64,000 nt of DNA from Verrucomicrobiota bacterium (GTDB lineage Bacteria > Verrucomicrobiota > Verrucomicrobiia > Opitutales > Opitutaceae): NCBI GenBank assembly GCA_016235555.1, contig JACRKC010000030.1:53150-117149 (forward strand), written 5' to 3'. The number at the start of each line of letters is the position of its first letter. The stretch's first letter is position 1. The position numbers and the translations under genes were made by a program. This document shows positions 1-8,165 of this stretch, piece after piece. The notes under the pieces are model-generated. The model searched no databases. It was not told the origin of the DNA and saw only the letters and a program-made list of their open reading frames with translations.

Positions 1-585
1 CTCGAACGGGCAATCAGCCTCGATCCGCTCGCCCATTCGGCGCTCTACACCTACGGCTACTACCTATGGGCAGCCGGGCGCCCGCGGGATGCCCTGGCGT
101 TTTTTGATCGGGCCCTCGCCGTGCAACCTGAACCGCTGTTCTATCACGGCCCGCGGGCGGTTCTCTTGCTGGAACTCGGACGCACCGAAGAGGCCCTGGC
201 CACCGCCCGGCGGGTGCGCGAGAACCGCAGTGCCCCGCGCCGTTGGTGGGCCGATGGTGACGCGATCTATGTCCTCGCCCAGGCCGGCGGGCGCGCGGAA
301 GCCGAAGCTTATCTGCTGGAGTTGCGCGGACGTTTTCCCGCTGACAGCCACTTGCTGGGTTATGCGCTTTGTAGCTTGGGGAGCTTCAAAGAAGGTCTGC
401 GGCTGTTGGAGACGGTCGAGCCGATGTGCCAGACCCGACTTTATACGATGCCGTGGGCCCGGCCGCTCCACGGCTCCGCCGAATTCGGGCGACTGATGGA
501 AAAGCTCAATTCCACCGACGAATATCGAGTCGCGCGCGAAAAGCTTGGCCGCCTGAACAGGGAGGCCGCGGCCGGAAAAAAATGA
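1..585 (+). CDS. C-terminal part of a TPR-repeat protein (truncated by window edge)
   Basis: The frame is open from base 1 to a TGA at 583-585, so the start lies outside the window. The 194 visible residues are helical repeats of TPR type: an 'LERAISLDPLAHSALYTYGY' unit followed by 'ALAFFDRALAVQPEP' and 'RTEEALATARRVRE'. The layout (two TPR units, a loose helical region, a lysine-rich end) resembles the last 180 residues of the kinase/TolB-like/TPR protein at 19702-23841, so this may be the tail of a paralogue; that is inference, because no kinase domain is visible here. TPRs mediate protein-protein contacts. No membrane segment is seen in this part. Confidence 0.75.
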   Translation, partial: LERAISLDPLAHSALYTYGYYLWAAGRPRDALAFFDRALAVQPEPLFYHGPRAVLLLELGRTEEALATARRVRENRSAPRRWWADGDAIYVLAQAGGRAEAEAYLLELRGRFPADSHLLGYALCSLGSFKEGLRLLETVEPMCQTRLYTMPWARPLHGSAEFGRLMEKLNSTDEYRVAREKLGRLNREAAAGKK

Positions 586-901
586 GTGGCGCGACCAAAG
601 CCGTGTTTCTCGGTTATGCGCGCGAGGGGTATTCGCGGAGCGGTCGGATTTTGCGTTCGAGACCACGCTGTCGAGCTTCGGCTATGTCGCGCTGCTGGAG
701 GAGATGCGCGAAGCCGGCTACCGTATCCGGCTCGATTTTCTGTGGGTGCCGGAGCTGGAGATCGCGCGGCGGCGGGTGCGCTCGCGGGTGGCGAAAGGCG
801 GGCACGACATCCCGGACGAGGTGCAGCAGCGGCGTTTCGGAAAAGGGATTCGGTTGCTGGCGGAGCACTACCGGCCGCTGATTCATTCGCGTTGGGTTTG
901 A
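582..901 (+). pseudogene. Zeta-toxin-family ATPase/kinase remnant, frameshifted and lacking its P-loop
   Basis: From about 647 the frame reads DFAFETTLSSFGY, then REAGYRIRLDFLWVPE, RSRVAKGGHDIPDEV and QQRRFGKG, the conserved second half of zeta-toxin-like P-loop kinases (FAFETTLS substrate motif; 'RV..GGH.IP..V..RR' arginine region). The preceding segment TKAVFLGYAREGYSRSG (from ATG 582) fits the family's helix before FAFETTLS but lies in another frame, so a frameshift sits near 640-649. The N-terminal Walker A region is absent and the protein stops at 899-901, just after 'HYRPLIHSRWV', where a cluster of palindromic repeats begins. Active zeta toxins phosphorylate UDP-sugars; this copy should be dead. 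ATG 582 overlaps the stop of the preceding gene. Confidence 0.7.
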
Positions 902-906
902 TACCC

Positions 907-1054
907 CGGAGCTTGCTCCGGCTTGGTTGGGTAGCGACGAGCGCCAGCGAGTCGAAGCGCGTCGGCTCGCTGGCGCTCGCCGCTACGAGGAGTGGTCGGA
1001 GGTTGCATGGTGGGCTTGGTCAAATGCCCCGGAGCTTGCTCCGGGGATGTTTAC
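907..1054. repeat. Cluster of three palindromic repeat units
   Basis: Three units follow the broken zeta gene. At 905-922 is a short palindrome, CCGGAGCTTGCTCCGG. At 931-986 arms GTAGCGACGAGCGCCAGCGAG and CTCGCTGGCGCTCGC face each other; the same arms recur at 12391-12453. At 1006-1054 is an inverted copy of 2592-2639 ('GTAAACATCC ... GGGGCAT.TGACCAA.CC..CCATG'). No gene is supported inside. Confidence 0.7.
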
Positions 1055-1055
1055 T

Positions 1056-1193
1056 CAGTGGCGGCAGGGCATCGGCGTGGTCGAGGTGCCGCCGGAGCAG
1101 CTCGAGCCGCTCGCGCGGCGCATCCTCGAAGTCAACGGCGAGCCGTTGCCGCCGGAAGAAGAGCGGGAGTTGCTCAAGCACCTGAAAGTGTAA
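1056..1193 (+). pseudogene. Short coding-looking tail after the repeat cluster (possible gene remnant)
   Basis: After the repeats an open stretch reads QWRQGIGVVEVPPEQLEPLA and RILEVNGEPLPPEEERELL, ending at a TAA (1191-1193). Its composition is protein-like and unlike the repeats before it, but it has no start codon of its own outside repeat DNA. It may be the displaced C-terminus of the zeta-like gene at 582-901 or of another lost gene; I cannot assign it to a family. Confidence 0.35.
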
Positions 1194-1230
1194 GGGCGGT
1201 AACGTCCGCCGAGGTGCGGGAGTAAGACAG

Positions 1231-1342
1231 GAAGTGAGCTCAGCCCACTGTAGCGGCGGTCTGTGACCGCCGTCGAACGTCCACATTCCGCCGTCGGCGG
1301 TCATAGACCGCCGCTACAACCAAGGCACCCGGTGGCTGGCCT
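1231..1342. repeat. Palindromic repeat family A, copy 1
   Basis: The core 1250-1318 is an inverted repeat, TGTAGCGGCGGTCTGTGACC facing GGTCATAGACCGCCGCTACA, with outer arms GGAAGTGAGCTCAGCC and 'CAAGGCACCCGGTGGCTGGCC'. Near-identical copies lie at 44135-44258 and 46270-46382, and a half copy lies in dnaX (33867-33892). Intergenic, between the gene remnant and the flavin monooxygenase. Confidence 0.8.
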
Positions 1343-1440
1343 TGGTTTGTGTTGTGTTCGGCACGCGGACGCCGGCGGGTGGCGCGCCTGCGCGAAGAAT
1401 TCGCTCCCAATTGTCGGCGCGCGCCACTTAATTGTGGCGG

Positions 1441-2595
1441 ATGTCCCCACCCCCGATTCGCACGCCGGTGCGTCAGGTCGAAGTCGCGTGGTTTGCCGCG
1501 CTGTGCGCCGACGACTTCGAGTATCTCGGCGTGCCCGAGGGCCGGCTGCGGAGCAGCCACGAGCACTGTGGCGCGATCCTGCGGCGGGCCGACGCGCTCG
1601 GCTACCAGAACATCCTGCTGCCGTCCGGCTGGGTGCCGGGGCAGGACCCGATCGCGTTTGCCTCGGCGATGGCGGGCCGGACGAACCAGATCAACCAACT
1701 CGTCGCGCTGCGCATGGGCGAAGTCTGGCCGCCGATGCTCGGTCGCGCGATCGCGACGCTCGACCACCTCGCGCAGGGGCGGTTGGTGTTGAACATCATT
1801 TCCTCGGATCTGCCGGGGCTGAAGGAATCGAACGAAGACCGCTATGCGCGCAGCAGCGAGGTCATCCAGATTTTGCAGAAACTGTGGACGACCGACGGGC
1901 CGCTGGAGTGGAACGGGCGCTTCTATCGTTTTGCGCTGCCGAACTGCGAGGCCGCGAAGCCCTACCAGCAGAATGGCGGGCCGCTGCTTTACTTCGGGGG
2001 CATCTCGCCCCTCGCCCAGGAACTGTGCGCGAAACACTGCGATGTGTTTCTGATGTGGCCGGAAACGGAGGAACGGCTCGGTGCGACGATGCGCGGGATG
2101 AGCGAACGCGCGGCGCAGCACGGCCGGGTGATCGATTTCGGGCTGCGCATCCATGTGATCGTCCGCGACACCGAGGCCGAGGCGCGGGCCGCGGCGGAGC
2201 GGTTGATCTCGAAGCTCGACCGGGAGAAGGGCCGCGAGATCAAGGCGCGCTCGATGGATGCGCAGAGCGCCGGCGTGCTCCGGCAGGACGAACTGCGGGC
2301 GAAAGCGGGGCCCGATCTTTACATCGAGCCGCACGTGTGGTCCGGCATCGGGCTCGCGCGGAGCGGTTGCGGCAGCGCGATCGTGGGCGATCCGGATCAG
2401 GTGCTCGCGAAGCTGAATCGCTACATGGACCTCGGCATCCGGGCGTTCATCCTGAGCGGTTATCCGCACCTGGAGGAGTGTGAGCGGTTCGCGCGGCACG
2501 TGCTGCCGCGCCTGCCGCACTGCAAACTCAACGAAGTGCAGGGCCGGCGTGTGCCGAATCCCGTCACGCCGCTCACGACGGCGCCGAGAAAGTAA
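1441..2595 (+). CDS. LLM-class flavin-dependent monooxygenase, alkanesulfonate monooxygenase (SsuD)-like
   Basis: Predicted FMNH2-dependent oxygenase that desulfonates alkanesulfonates to aldehyde and sulfite; it would need a separate NAD(P)H:FMN reductase, not seen nearby. The 384-residue chain is collinear with SsuD: '[16 protein letters not shown]' at the N-terminus, [11 protein letters not shown], the barrel segment '[20 protein letters not shown]', [15 protein letters not shown], and the C-terminal [23 protein letters not shown] 1441 is chosen over the in-frame TTG at 1432 because it is the first ATG and close to the family N-terminus. No ssu transporter genes flank it, so the in vivo substrate is open. 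Its stop codon lies inside the edge of a repeat (AAGTAAAC at 2590-2597). Confidence 0.85.
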   Translation: MSPPPIRTPVRQVEVAWFAALCADDFEYLGVPEGRLRSSHEHCGAILRRADALGYQNILLPSGWVPGQDPIAFASAMAGRTNQINQLVALRMGEVWPPMLGRAIATLDHLAQGRLVLNIISSDLPGLKESNEDRYARSSEVIQILQKLWTTDGPLEWNGRFYRFALPNCEAAKPYQQNGGPLLYFGGISPLAQELCAKHCDVFLMWPETEERLGATMRGMSERAAQHGRVIDFGLRIHVIVRDTEAEARAAAERLISKLDREKGREIKARSMDAQSAGVLRQDELRAKAGPDLYIEPHVWSGIGLARSGCGSAIVGDPDQVLAKLNRYMDLGIRAFILSGYPHLEECERFARHVLPRLPHCKLNEVQGRRVPNPVTPLTTAPRK

Positions 2596-2811
2596 ACATC
2601 CTCGGGGCAAGCCCCGGGGCATCTGACCAAACCTCCATGTTCCGCTCCCAACCTCGCCGGTCTTGTGGCACGGGTCGCCTGACCCGTGATCCACTTCGCC
2701 ACGGGTCAGGAGACCCGTGCCACCTCCCAACACAAGGCGAAGCAAGTTTACCCGCCTTTGGCGGCGCCGCAGGCGACCAGGGCTTTGCGGTATCGGACCC
2801 ACAGCGAATGA
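2592..2811 (+). repeat. Composite repeat: ~48-bp unit plus ~180-bp family B element, copy 1
   Basis: 2592-2639 is an inverted copy of 1006-1054. From 2629 to about 2811 the sequence matches 19522-19704 in opposite orientation with few differences by eye, including the palindrome GTGGCACGGGTCGCCTGACC / 'GGTCAGGAGACCCGTGCCAC' (2665-2732) and the block 'AAGGCGAAGCAAGTTT.CCCGCCT'. It begins at the stop codon of the preceding gene and fills most of the gap to the next gene. Confidence 0.85.
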
Positions 2812-2840
2812 AAAAATACATCAGCCAACCGACCTTGTTG

Positions 2841-2933
2841 GTCATTCTGAACGTCGTGGAGGATCCAATTGGACTTTCGCATCCGCTATTGGCTTCGCCT
2901 CTCCTGCTGGATTCTTCGCTACGCTCAGAATGA
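2841..2933. repeat. 'GTCATTCTGA' palindromic repeat, copy 1
   Basis: Arms GTCATTCTGAACGTCGTGGA (2841-2860) and 'GGATTCTTCGCTACGCTCAGAATGAC' (2908-2933) face each other across about 45 bases. This is the widespread 'CATTCTGAGCG..GCGAAGAATC' type of intergenic repeat. A diverged second copy is at 43338-43430. Confidence 0.7.
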
Positions 2934-2968
2934 CAGATCCGGCGATCGTTGCCGCTTTGCTTTCGACC

Positions 2969-4024
2969 ATGTCCCCTCCACCCATTCGTTTCGGCCTCGT
3001 TGGTTTTGGCGCCTGGGGGCAGTTCCACGCGCAGGCGATCGCGGGGAATCCCGCGGCGCAACTGACGGCGATCGTCGCGCCCTCGGCGGCATCGCGGGCC
3101 GCGGCGGCGCGGGCGCATCCGGCGGCGAGGGTGTTTGCGGATCACCGGCAGATGCTGGCGGAGGTGAAGCTCGACCTCGTGGACATCGTGACGCCGAGCC
3201 ACACGCACCGGGCGATCGCGATGGACGCGCTCCACGCGGGCTGCGATTTGCTCCTCGAAAAACCGATCGCGACGACGTTGGAGGATGGCCGCGCGATCGT
3301 GGCGCAGGCGGCGCGGAGCGGGCGGCGGATCGCGGTGGGGCATGAACTGCGGCTCTCGTCGCAGTGGGGCGGGATCAAACGCGTCATCGAGCGGGGCACG
3401 ATCGGCGAGCCGCACTACGTGCTGGTGGAGCTGTCGCGGCGACCTTACCGGCTCGGGGCGGATGGCTGGCGCTACGACGCGGCCCGGGTGGGGAGCTGGG
3501 TGCTGGAGGAGCCGATCCATTTCTTCGATCTCGCGCGGTGGTATCTGGCGGACGCGGGGGAGCCGGTGGAACTGTATGCGCGCGGGAAAGCGCGCGAGGC
3601 GTCGCGGCCGGGGCTGTTCGACAATTTCAGCGCGATGTTCAGCTACGCGAACGGCGCGTATGCGGTGGTGTCGCAGACGCTCGCCGCGTTCGAGCATCAC
3701 CAGACGGTGAAAGTGGCGGGCTCGCGCGGGGCGTTGTGGGCGGGCTGGAGCGGAGCGATGGACCGGACGTTGGAGCCGACGTGTTTCCTGCGGGTCTTCG
3801 ATGGCGAGCGGATCGAGGAGGTGCCGCTGGCGAACCACAGCAGCGGCGAAGTGTTCGAGCTGCGCGAGGAAATCGCGCGGTGCGTGCAGATGGTGCGCGG
3901 CGAGGCGGCGCCGGTGGCGAGCGGACGCGACGGATTGTGGTCGGCGGGATTGTGCCTGCTGGCGGAGCAGTCGATTCGCGAGGGCCGGCCGGTGAGGATC
4001 GTCGAGAAGGAGTTTGTCGCGTGA
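2969..4024 (+). CDS. Gfo/Idh/MocA-family NAD(P)-dependent oxidoreductase
   Basis: A 351-residue dehydrogenase of the glucose-fructose oxidoreductase/inositol dehydrogenase family. The N-terminal Rossmann fold starts with GLVGFGAWGQFHAQAI; the family EKP motif is present (LLLEKPIATTLEDG), followed by the GxxxR-type stretch HELRLSSQWGGIKRVI and the C-terminal alpha/beta domain containing EPIHFFDLARWYL. The substrate, probably a sugar or cyclitol, cannot be read from sequence. ATG 2969 fits the family start; upstream codons in frame run through repeat DNA. Its TGA overlaps the GTG start of the MFS gene by four bases (GTGA, 4021-4024), implying translational coupling, so the pair probably handles one compound: uptake, then oxidation. 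Confidence 0.85.
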   Translation: MSPPPIRFGLVGFGAWGQFHAQAIAGNPAAQLTAIVAPSAASRAAAARAHPAARVFADHRQMLAEVKLDLVDIVTPSHTHRAIAMDALHAGCDLLLEKPIATTLEDGRAIVAQAARSGRRIAVGHELRLSSQWGGIKRVIERGTIGEPHYVLVELSRRPYRLGADGWRYDAARVGSWVLEEPIHFFDLARWYLADAGEPVELYARGKAREASRPGLFDNFSAMFSYANGAYAVVSQTLAAFEHHQTVKVAGSRGALWAGWSGAMDRTLEPTCFLRVFDGERIEEVPLANHSSGEVFELREEIARCVQMVRGEAAPVASGRDGLWSAGLCLLAEQSIREGRPVRIVEKEFVA

Positions 4025-5370
4025 GTGGCGACGCCCACGAAGCGGGGAAGGCGACGAGGCGGGACGCCTCGTCCACGACGGTGCGGCGGTGGCATGAGGG
4101 CGTGACGAGCTACCAGTGGCTGGTGCTGGCGGTCGCGTCGCTCGGGTGGGTGTTCGATGCGTTCGAGGGGCAGCTCTACAACCTGACGCGCGGCGACATG
4201 CTGCCCGACCTGATCGCGCGGGCGCAGCCGGGGATCGAGCCGGCGGCGTTGCAGAAACTCACCGTGGCGTGGGGCGAGCGGTTTCTCGGCGTGTTCCTGA
4301 TCGGCGGGACGATCGGCGGCTGGTTGTTCAGCACGCTGGCGGACCGGTGGGGGCGCAAGCCGGTGATGGCGGTGACGATCCTGTTTTACAGCGTGTTTTC
4401 CGGCCTGACAGCGGTGGCGACGGAGTTGTGGCACGTGGGGGCGCTGCGGTTCTTTGTGGCGATGGGCGTGGGCGGGGAGTGGGCGGTGGGCGCGGCGCTC
4501 GTGGCCGAGGTGTTTCCGAAACATGCGCGCGAGCGGGCCGGCGGAATTTTCCACGCATCGAGTGTCGCGGGCATCTGGCTCGCGGCGGCGGTCGGGCTCG
4601 CCGTCGGCTCCAGCTGGCGGGCGGCCTATCTGATCGGCATCGTGCCGGCGGCGCTGGTGCTGTGGGTGCGCGTGAGCGTGAAGGAATCGGACGCGTGGCG
4701 CGAAGCGAAGCGCGAGAAACGCGAGCGGCTGGGGAGCTTCGGCGAATTGCTGGGCGACGGGCGCTGGCGCGCACGGGCGGTCGCGGGGGCGTTGCTGGCG
4801 ATGGTGGGGCTGGCGACGTTTTGGGGCGTGGCGGTGGCGGGCCAGAATCTCGCGGAGGATTTGTTGCGCCGGCTGGGCGCGCCGCCGGAGACGATCGCGA
4901 GCCGGGCGAAGGTGGCGTTCGGGTTCGTGCAGGGCGCGGGCGTCGCGGCGGGGATGCTCGCGATGGGGCCGCTGTGCGCGCGATTCGGGCGGCGGCGGAC
5001 CTTTGCGTGGATGCATGTCGCGGCATTTGTTGTGACGCTGGTGGTGTGCTGGGTGCCGGGTTGGTGCGGCAGCTATGCGGTGCTGCTCGCGTTGCTGCCG
5101 GTGTTCGGGTTTTTCGCGCAGGGCATCCACGCGGGCTATGCGGTGTATTTTCCGGAGCTGTTTCCCACGCACCTGCGGGCGACGGGCGCGGGTTTCTGTT
5201 TCAACACGGGCCGCATCCTCGCGGCCCCGGTGCTGATCTGGCTCTCGGCGTGGATGAAGGCGACGCTGCCGCTGCCGGTGGCGATCTCGGCGCTCGGCGG
5301 GCTGTTCCTGCTCGGGCTCGTCGTGCTCTGGTTCCTGCCGGAGACGAAGGGGACGGAATTGCCGGAGTAG
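4021..5370 (+). CDS. MFS transporter of the sugar/acid:H+ symporter type
   Basis: A 449-residue inner-membrane carrier with about 12 hydrophobic segments. The loop 2-3 signature DRWGRKPVMAVTI and its second-half counterpart ARFGRRRTFAWMHV place it in the major facilitator superfamily; 'GVGGEWAVGAALVAEVFP' and 'YFPELFPTHLRATGAGFCFN' resemble the metabolite:H+ symporter/SHS/AAHS branch that imports small carboxylates or sugars. The GTG at 4021 overlaps the oxidoreductase stop by four bases. The N-terminal 25 residues are not conserved and contain a perfect palindrome (4053-4073), so a shorter protein starting near the first helix (TSYQWLVLAVA) cannot be excluded. Confidence 0.85.
   Translation: MSGDAHEAGKATRRDASSTTVRRWHEGVTSYQWLVLAVASLGWVFDAFEGQLYNLTRGDMLPDLIARAQPGIEPAALQKLTVAWGERFLGVFLIGGTIGGWLFSTLADRWGRKPVMAVTILFYSVFSGLTAVATELWHVGALRFFVAMGVGGEWAVGAALVAEVFPKHARERAGGIFHASSVAGIWLAAAVGLAVGSSWRAAYLIGIVPAALVLWVRVSVKESDAWREAKREKRERLGSFGELLGDGRWRARAVAGALLAMVGLATFWGVAVAGQNLAEDLLRRLGAPPETIASRAKVAFGFVQGAGVAAGMLAMGPLCARFGRRRTFAWMHVAAFVVTLVVCWVPGWCGSYAVLLALLPVFGFFAQGIHAGYAVYFPELFPTHLRATGAGFCFNTGRILAAPVLIWLSAWMKATLPLPVAISALGGLFLLGLVVLWFLPETKGTELPE
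4053..4073. repeat. Short palindrome inside the MFS coding sequence
   Basis: GACGAGGC - GGGAC - GCCTCGTC is a perfect 8-bp inverted repeat near the 5' end of the MFS gene, read as the residues around ATRRDASST. It could form an RNA hairpin just after the coupled start codon. Confidence 0.6.
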
Positions 5371-5390
5371 GGCGGGGAGAAACGCTCAAC

Positions 5391-5494
5391 ATTTAACTCT
5401 TAACGTTTAACGCTCAAGGGTCGGACCTCGTGCTCGGTGGCTGCTTCTGAACCGTGAGGGTTGGGAGTTAAACGTTAAGCGTTGGGCGTTCAAC
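5391..5494. repeat. A/T-richer inverted repeat between converging genes
   Basis: The left arm (5391-5417) is made of near-repeats of AACGCTCAAC, TTAACTCTTAACG and TTTAACGCTCAA; the right arm (5461-5494) is the complement in reverse, GGGAGTTAAACGTTAAGCG then TTGGGCGTTCAAC. The right arm supplies the last codons and TAA stop of the transporter on the minus strand. Lying between convergent genes, it may act as a bidirectional terminator-like structure, though no U-run is present. Confidence 0.6.
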
Positions 5495-7528
5495 CGTGTC
5501 GCCCACGCGGATCGGCAGCACCACGAACGGGAGGTTGGCGGCGAAGAAGCGGCGTTGCAGCGCGAGCGCGGTGTAGTTGTGGAGGAGGCGGGTGAGGCGC
5601 GTCTCGCGTGTAAACGCCAGTTGGCCGGCGAAGAAGACGCTGTGCGGAAAGCGGTCGCGCGCCTCGGCGGCGAGTCGCATGACTTCGCTCATGACATCGT
5701 GGCCCAGCGCGACGAAGGTCGCGGCGCCGTAGCCGTGGGCGCGAGCCCACGCGGCGTAGCGCTCGGCGGCGGCGGTCGTGTGCGCGCGGAGCGCGGCCAG
5801 ATCCGCGGCGCCCTTGAAATTGCCGGCGTCGACGGTGCCGACCGAAATGAACGCATAGTTTTTGAACGTGTCGCCGAACAGGCGCGGGACGTGCAAGGCC
5901 GTGTGCAGGCCGAGGCCGTTGTAGCCGTTGACGAGGATGACGGCGGTGCGGGCTGACGGGTCGAGGTGGAGCGCGTTGACCTCAACGCGCTGGTTTGAAG
6001 GTGGGAGCGGGTTTACCCCGCGACTCGTCGGGGCGTAAAACCCCTCCCACAAAAGCGCGTTGGGGGCAACGCGCTCCACCTCGGAGACGAGCAATTCGTC
6101 GAGGCGTTTGAGTTGCGCCGCAACGTTGCGGTAGTGTCGTTTGATCGCAAAGGCCGCGGCGACGACGAGGCCGGTCACGAGCAAGGTCGCCCAGCCGCCC
6201 TCGTGGAATTTCACGATCGTGAGCGAGACGAGGATGAAGGTCGTGAGCGCGAGGCCGAAGCCGTTGATCGCGAGTTTGCGCAGCCAGCGGGGCTCCGTGG
6301 GTCGCGCGCGCCACCAGTGCACGACCATCCCGAGCTGCGACAGCGAAAACGTGATGAAGACGTTGATGGAGTAGAGCACGATCAGCAGGCCGACGGATCC
6401 GCGCGTGAGCCCGAGGACGAGGAGCGCGGCGCCGCCCATGAGCAGGATGCCGTTCTGCGTGACAAACCGGTCGGAGAGATTGGCGAAACGAGTCGGGAAC
6501 CAGCGGTCGAGCGCCATGTTGGCGAGCACGCGTGGGCCGTCGAGGAACCCGGCCTGGGCGGCGATGAAGAGCAGGGCCGTGGCCGACACGAGCGCAGTGA
6601 ACACAAAGGTGTCGCCCCCGCGCGGCCACGCGGCGGTGAGTTTGCCGAGGAGGACGGCGTTGAGCGTTTTGCCCTCCACCGGTGCGACCCGAAACAGGAG
6701 ATAGGCGACCAGCAGTCCCGCGGCGGTCACGGCCAGCGAGATGCCCATGAAGAGCATCGTGCGGCGGCCGGTCTGCACGCGCGGCTCGCGGAGGATCGGG
6801 AGGCCGTTGCTCACCGCTTCGATGCCGGTGTAAGTGCCGGCGCCCATGCTGTAGGCCTTGAGCAGGAGTGCGAACAGGCCGAGCCAGCCGATCCCGGTGG
6901 AGACCGTGTGGACCTCGCGGGCCGTCGCGGCGGCCACCTGGCCGAGTTCGCCGGCGTGGGTGGCGATGGCGTAGGCGATCGCGAATGTATGCGTGCCGAC
7001 GAACACAAAAAACACCGGCACCCAGAGCAGCACGGACTCGCGCACGCCACGGAGATTGAGCAGCGTCAGGCCGGCGATGCCGAGGCCGGCAAACGCGAGT
7101 TTCCATTCGAGCCACGCCGCGGGCACGAGGGAGAACAGCGCGTCCGCGCCGCTGGCGACCGAGATGGTGATCGTCAGCACGTAATCGACGAGCAGCGCGC
7201 TGCCGGAGACGACGCCGGCGGCGGGCGAGAGCAGTTTGCTGGCGACGAGATAGCCGCCGCCGCCCGCCGGGAAAAGTTCGATGATCTGCGAATAGCTCGC
7301 GCAGATCGCGACGATGGTGACGACCGAGGCGAGGGCGACGAAGAGGGACAGGTGGACGTGGGCGCCGAGGGTCTTGAAGGTCTCCTCGGGGCCGTAGCAC
7401 GAGGAGGAAAGGCCGTCGGCGCCCAGGCCGACCCAGGCGAACACGGCGACGAGCGAAAGTTTGTGGAACAGGCCGGGCTCATGGAGCGAGCGCGCCCGGC
7501 CCACGAAGAAGGTGCGGAGCGCGTTCAT
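5468..7528 (-). CDS. APC-superfamily permease of the KimA (potassium importer) type with cytoplasmic C-terminal domain
   Basis: 686 residues: about 12 transmembrane helices (residues ~20-470) beginning KLSLVAVFAWVGLGADGLSS and YGPEETFKTLGAH, then a soluble domain. The C-terminal domain (AVILVNGYNGLGLHTALHVP, FKNYAFISVGTVDAGNFKG, VVLPIRVG) is the one found in KimA, the high-affinity K+ symporter inhibited by c-di-AMP in Bacillus. Function here is inferred from that architecture and from the c-di-AMP riboswitch upstream (7845-8020). The start ATG at 7528 overlaps the stop of the small ORF 7525-7722 (ATGA). About 40 residues between the last helix and the C-terminal domain come from an in-frame palindromic insertion (5962-6083). 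A generic amino acid permease is the alternative. Confidence 0.8.
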   Translation of the reverse strand: MNALRTFFVGRARSLHEPGLFHKLSLVAVFAWVGLGADGLSSSCYGPEETFKTLGAHVHLSLFVALASVVTIVAICASYSQIIELFPAGGGGYLVASKLLSPAAGVVSGSALLVDYVLTITISVASGADALFSLVPAAWLEWKLAFAGLGIAGLTLLNLRGVRESVLLWVPVFFVFVGTHTFAIAYAIATHAGELGQVAAATAREVHTVSTGIGWLGLFALLLKAYSMGAGTYTGIEAVSNGLPILREPRVQTGRRTMLFMGISLAVTAAGLLVAYLLFRVAPVEGKTLNAVLLGKLTAAWPRGGDTFVFTALVSATALLFIAAQAGFLDGPRVLANMALDRWFPTRFANLSDRFVTQNGILLMGGAALLVLGLTRGSVGLLIVLYSINVFITFSLSQLGMVVHWWRARPTEPRWLRKLAINGFGLALTTFILVSLTIVKFHEGGWATLLVTGLVVAAAFAIKRHYRNVAAQLKRLDELLVSEVERVAPNALLWEGFYAPTSRGVNPLPPSNQRVEVNALHLDPSARTAVILVNGYNGLGLHTALHVPRLFGDTFKNYAFISVGTVDAGNFKGAADLAALRAHTTAAAERYAAWARAHGYGAATFVALGHDVMSEVMRLAAEARDRFPHSVFFAGQLAFTRETRLTRLLHNYTALALQRRFFAANLPFVVLPIRVGDTVERPTLNV
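5962..6083. repeat. In-frame palindromic element (family F, copy 1) inside the KimA-like gene
   Basis: Outer arms GAGGTGGAGCGCGTTG and CAACGCGCTCCACCTC bound the element; each end is itself a hairpin (GCGCGTTG-n4-CAACGCGC). The centre, 6001-6050, is another hairpin (GTGGGAGCGGGTTTACCCC facing GGGGCGTAAAACCCCTCCCAC). On the coding strand it reads EVERVAPNALLWEGFYAPTS then RGVNPLPPSNQRVEVNALHL without a stop. Related copies are at 9552-9671 and 55492-55564. Confidence 0.85.
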
Positions 7529-7722
7529 GGCTGGGCGAGCCAGGCGTGCAACAGGGGCACCGCGACGAGCGGCGCGGCCGTGAATGGCGCCGCGGAGGCG
7601 GCCGTGGTGGCCCGCGAGCCGGCGCGGGCGCGCGGGGCGGCGTGCAGGGCGAGCGCAAGCAATGCCGACGCGAGGGCGGCGACGGCCAGGGCGCACAGAC
7701 GCAGACTGGGAGTTGAGTTCAC
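7525..7722 (-). CDS. Small hydrophobic protein translationally coupled to the KimA-like transporter
   Basis: A 65-residue ORF starting at GTG 7722, preceded at good spacing by GGAG (TCGGAGTCCGCCC-GTG). It starts VNSTPSLRLCALAVAALASA, a transmembrane helix or signal-like segment, and has a second hydrophobic stretch near its end (LVAVPLLHAWLAQP). Its TGA overlaps the transporter's ATG by four bases, and it lies directly downstream of the c-di-AMP riboswitch. I recognise no family. It may be a small accessory subunit of the transporter or a coupling leader. A longer upstream start would run into the riboswitch and is rejected. Confidence 0.5.
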   Translation of the reverse strand: MNSTPSLRLCALAVAALASALLALALHAAPRARAGSRATTAASAAPFTAAPLVAVPLLHAWLAQP

Positions 7723-7844
7723 GGGCGGACTCCGAAAAATGCGCGGCGCCGCGCGCGGCGGTTCGTCGCGCGCGGGCACCGGGCGGTGGTGTTGTGTGTG
7801 GAGCGACCGTGTCGCGTGCGCCCGAGCGCACGTGCAGTGGATCA

Positions 7845-8020
7845 CCCTTCCCATGGCCGACGAGGTTAGCTGACGGGCTCGGTCCTAGGAAGTGACCTTG
7901 GCGGCGGTTACCCGCGGCCGTGCGCCCCGTCCGCCACGCGTTGACCGCGCTGCGGAATCTGGTTCCCCCGTGCTGTCCACCGAGGAAGCGGTGGCAGCTT
8001 AGGCGTGCGAATCCAAAGAA
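7845..8020 (-). promoter_or_regulatory. c-di-AMP riboswitch (ydaO-yuaA type)
   Basis: Reading the minus strand, the hallmark blocks of the ydaO class occur in order: GATTCGCACGCCTAAGC at the 5' side (~8014-7997), CACGGGGGAACCAG (7971-7959), GCGGGTAACCGCC (7915-7903) and CCGAGCCCGTCAGCTAACCT (7881-7862), followed by the closing G-rich arm ATGGGAAGG. The last block matches the near-invariant CCGUCAGCUAACCUCG of this class. Known members bind c-di-AMP and shut off genes for potassium or osmolyte transport and cell-wall functions. The downstream cistrons are the small ORF and the KimA-like transporter, the same pairing as Bacillus ydaO. No separate terminator was identified with confidence. Confidence 0.88.
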
Positions 8021-8165
8021 CGCGGCGGAGCATGAAAACCGCGGGCGGGCGATCAAGCACCGCGACTACGCAGGTTGCGCAAGTGTCGATTTGAGGAGCG
8101 GATGGCCGGATAATTACGGGCGAATGCAGACTCGCCGTGGACCCGACCGGGCGCCAACGTGGCCC

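Noticed and set aside
8075..8125. Promoter for the helicase gene (TTGCGC or TTGAGG with GATAAT)
   Set aside because: Spacers are 28 or 12 bases, outside the functional range.
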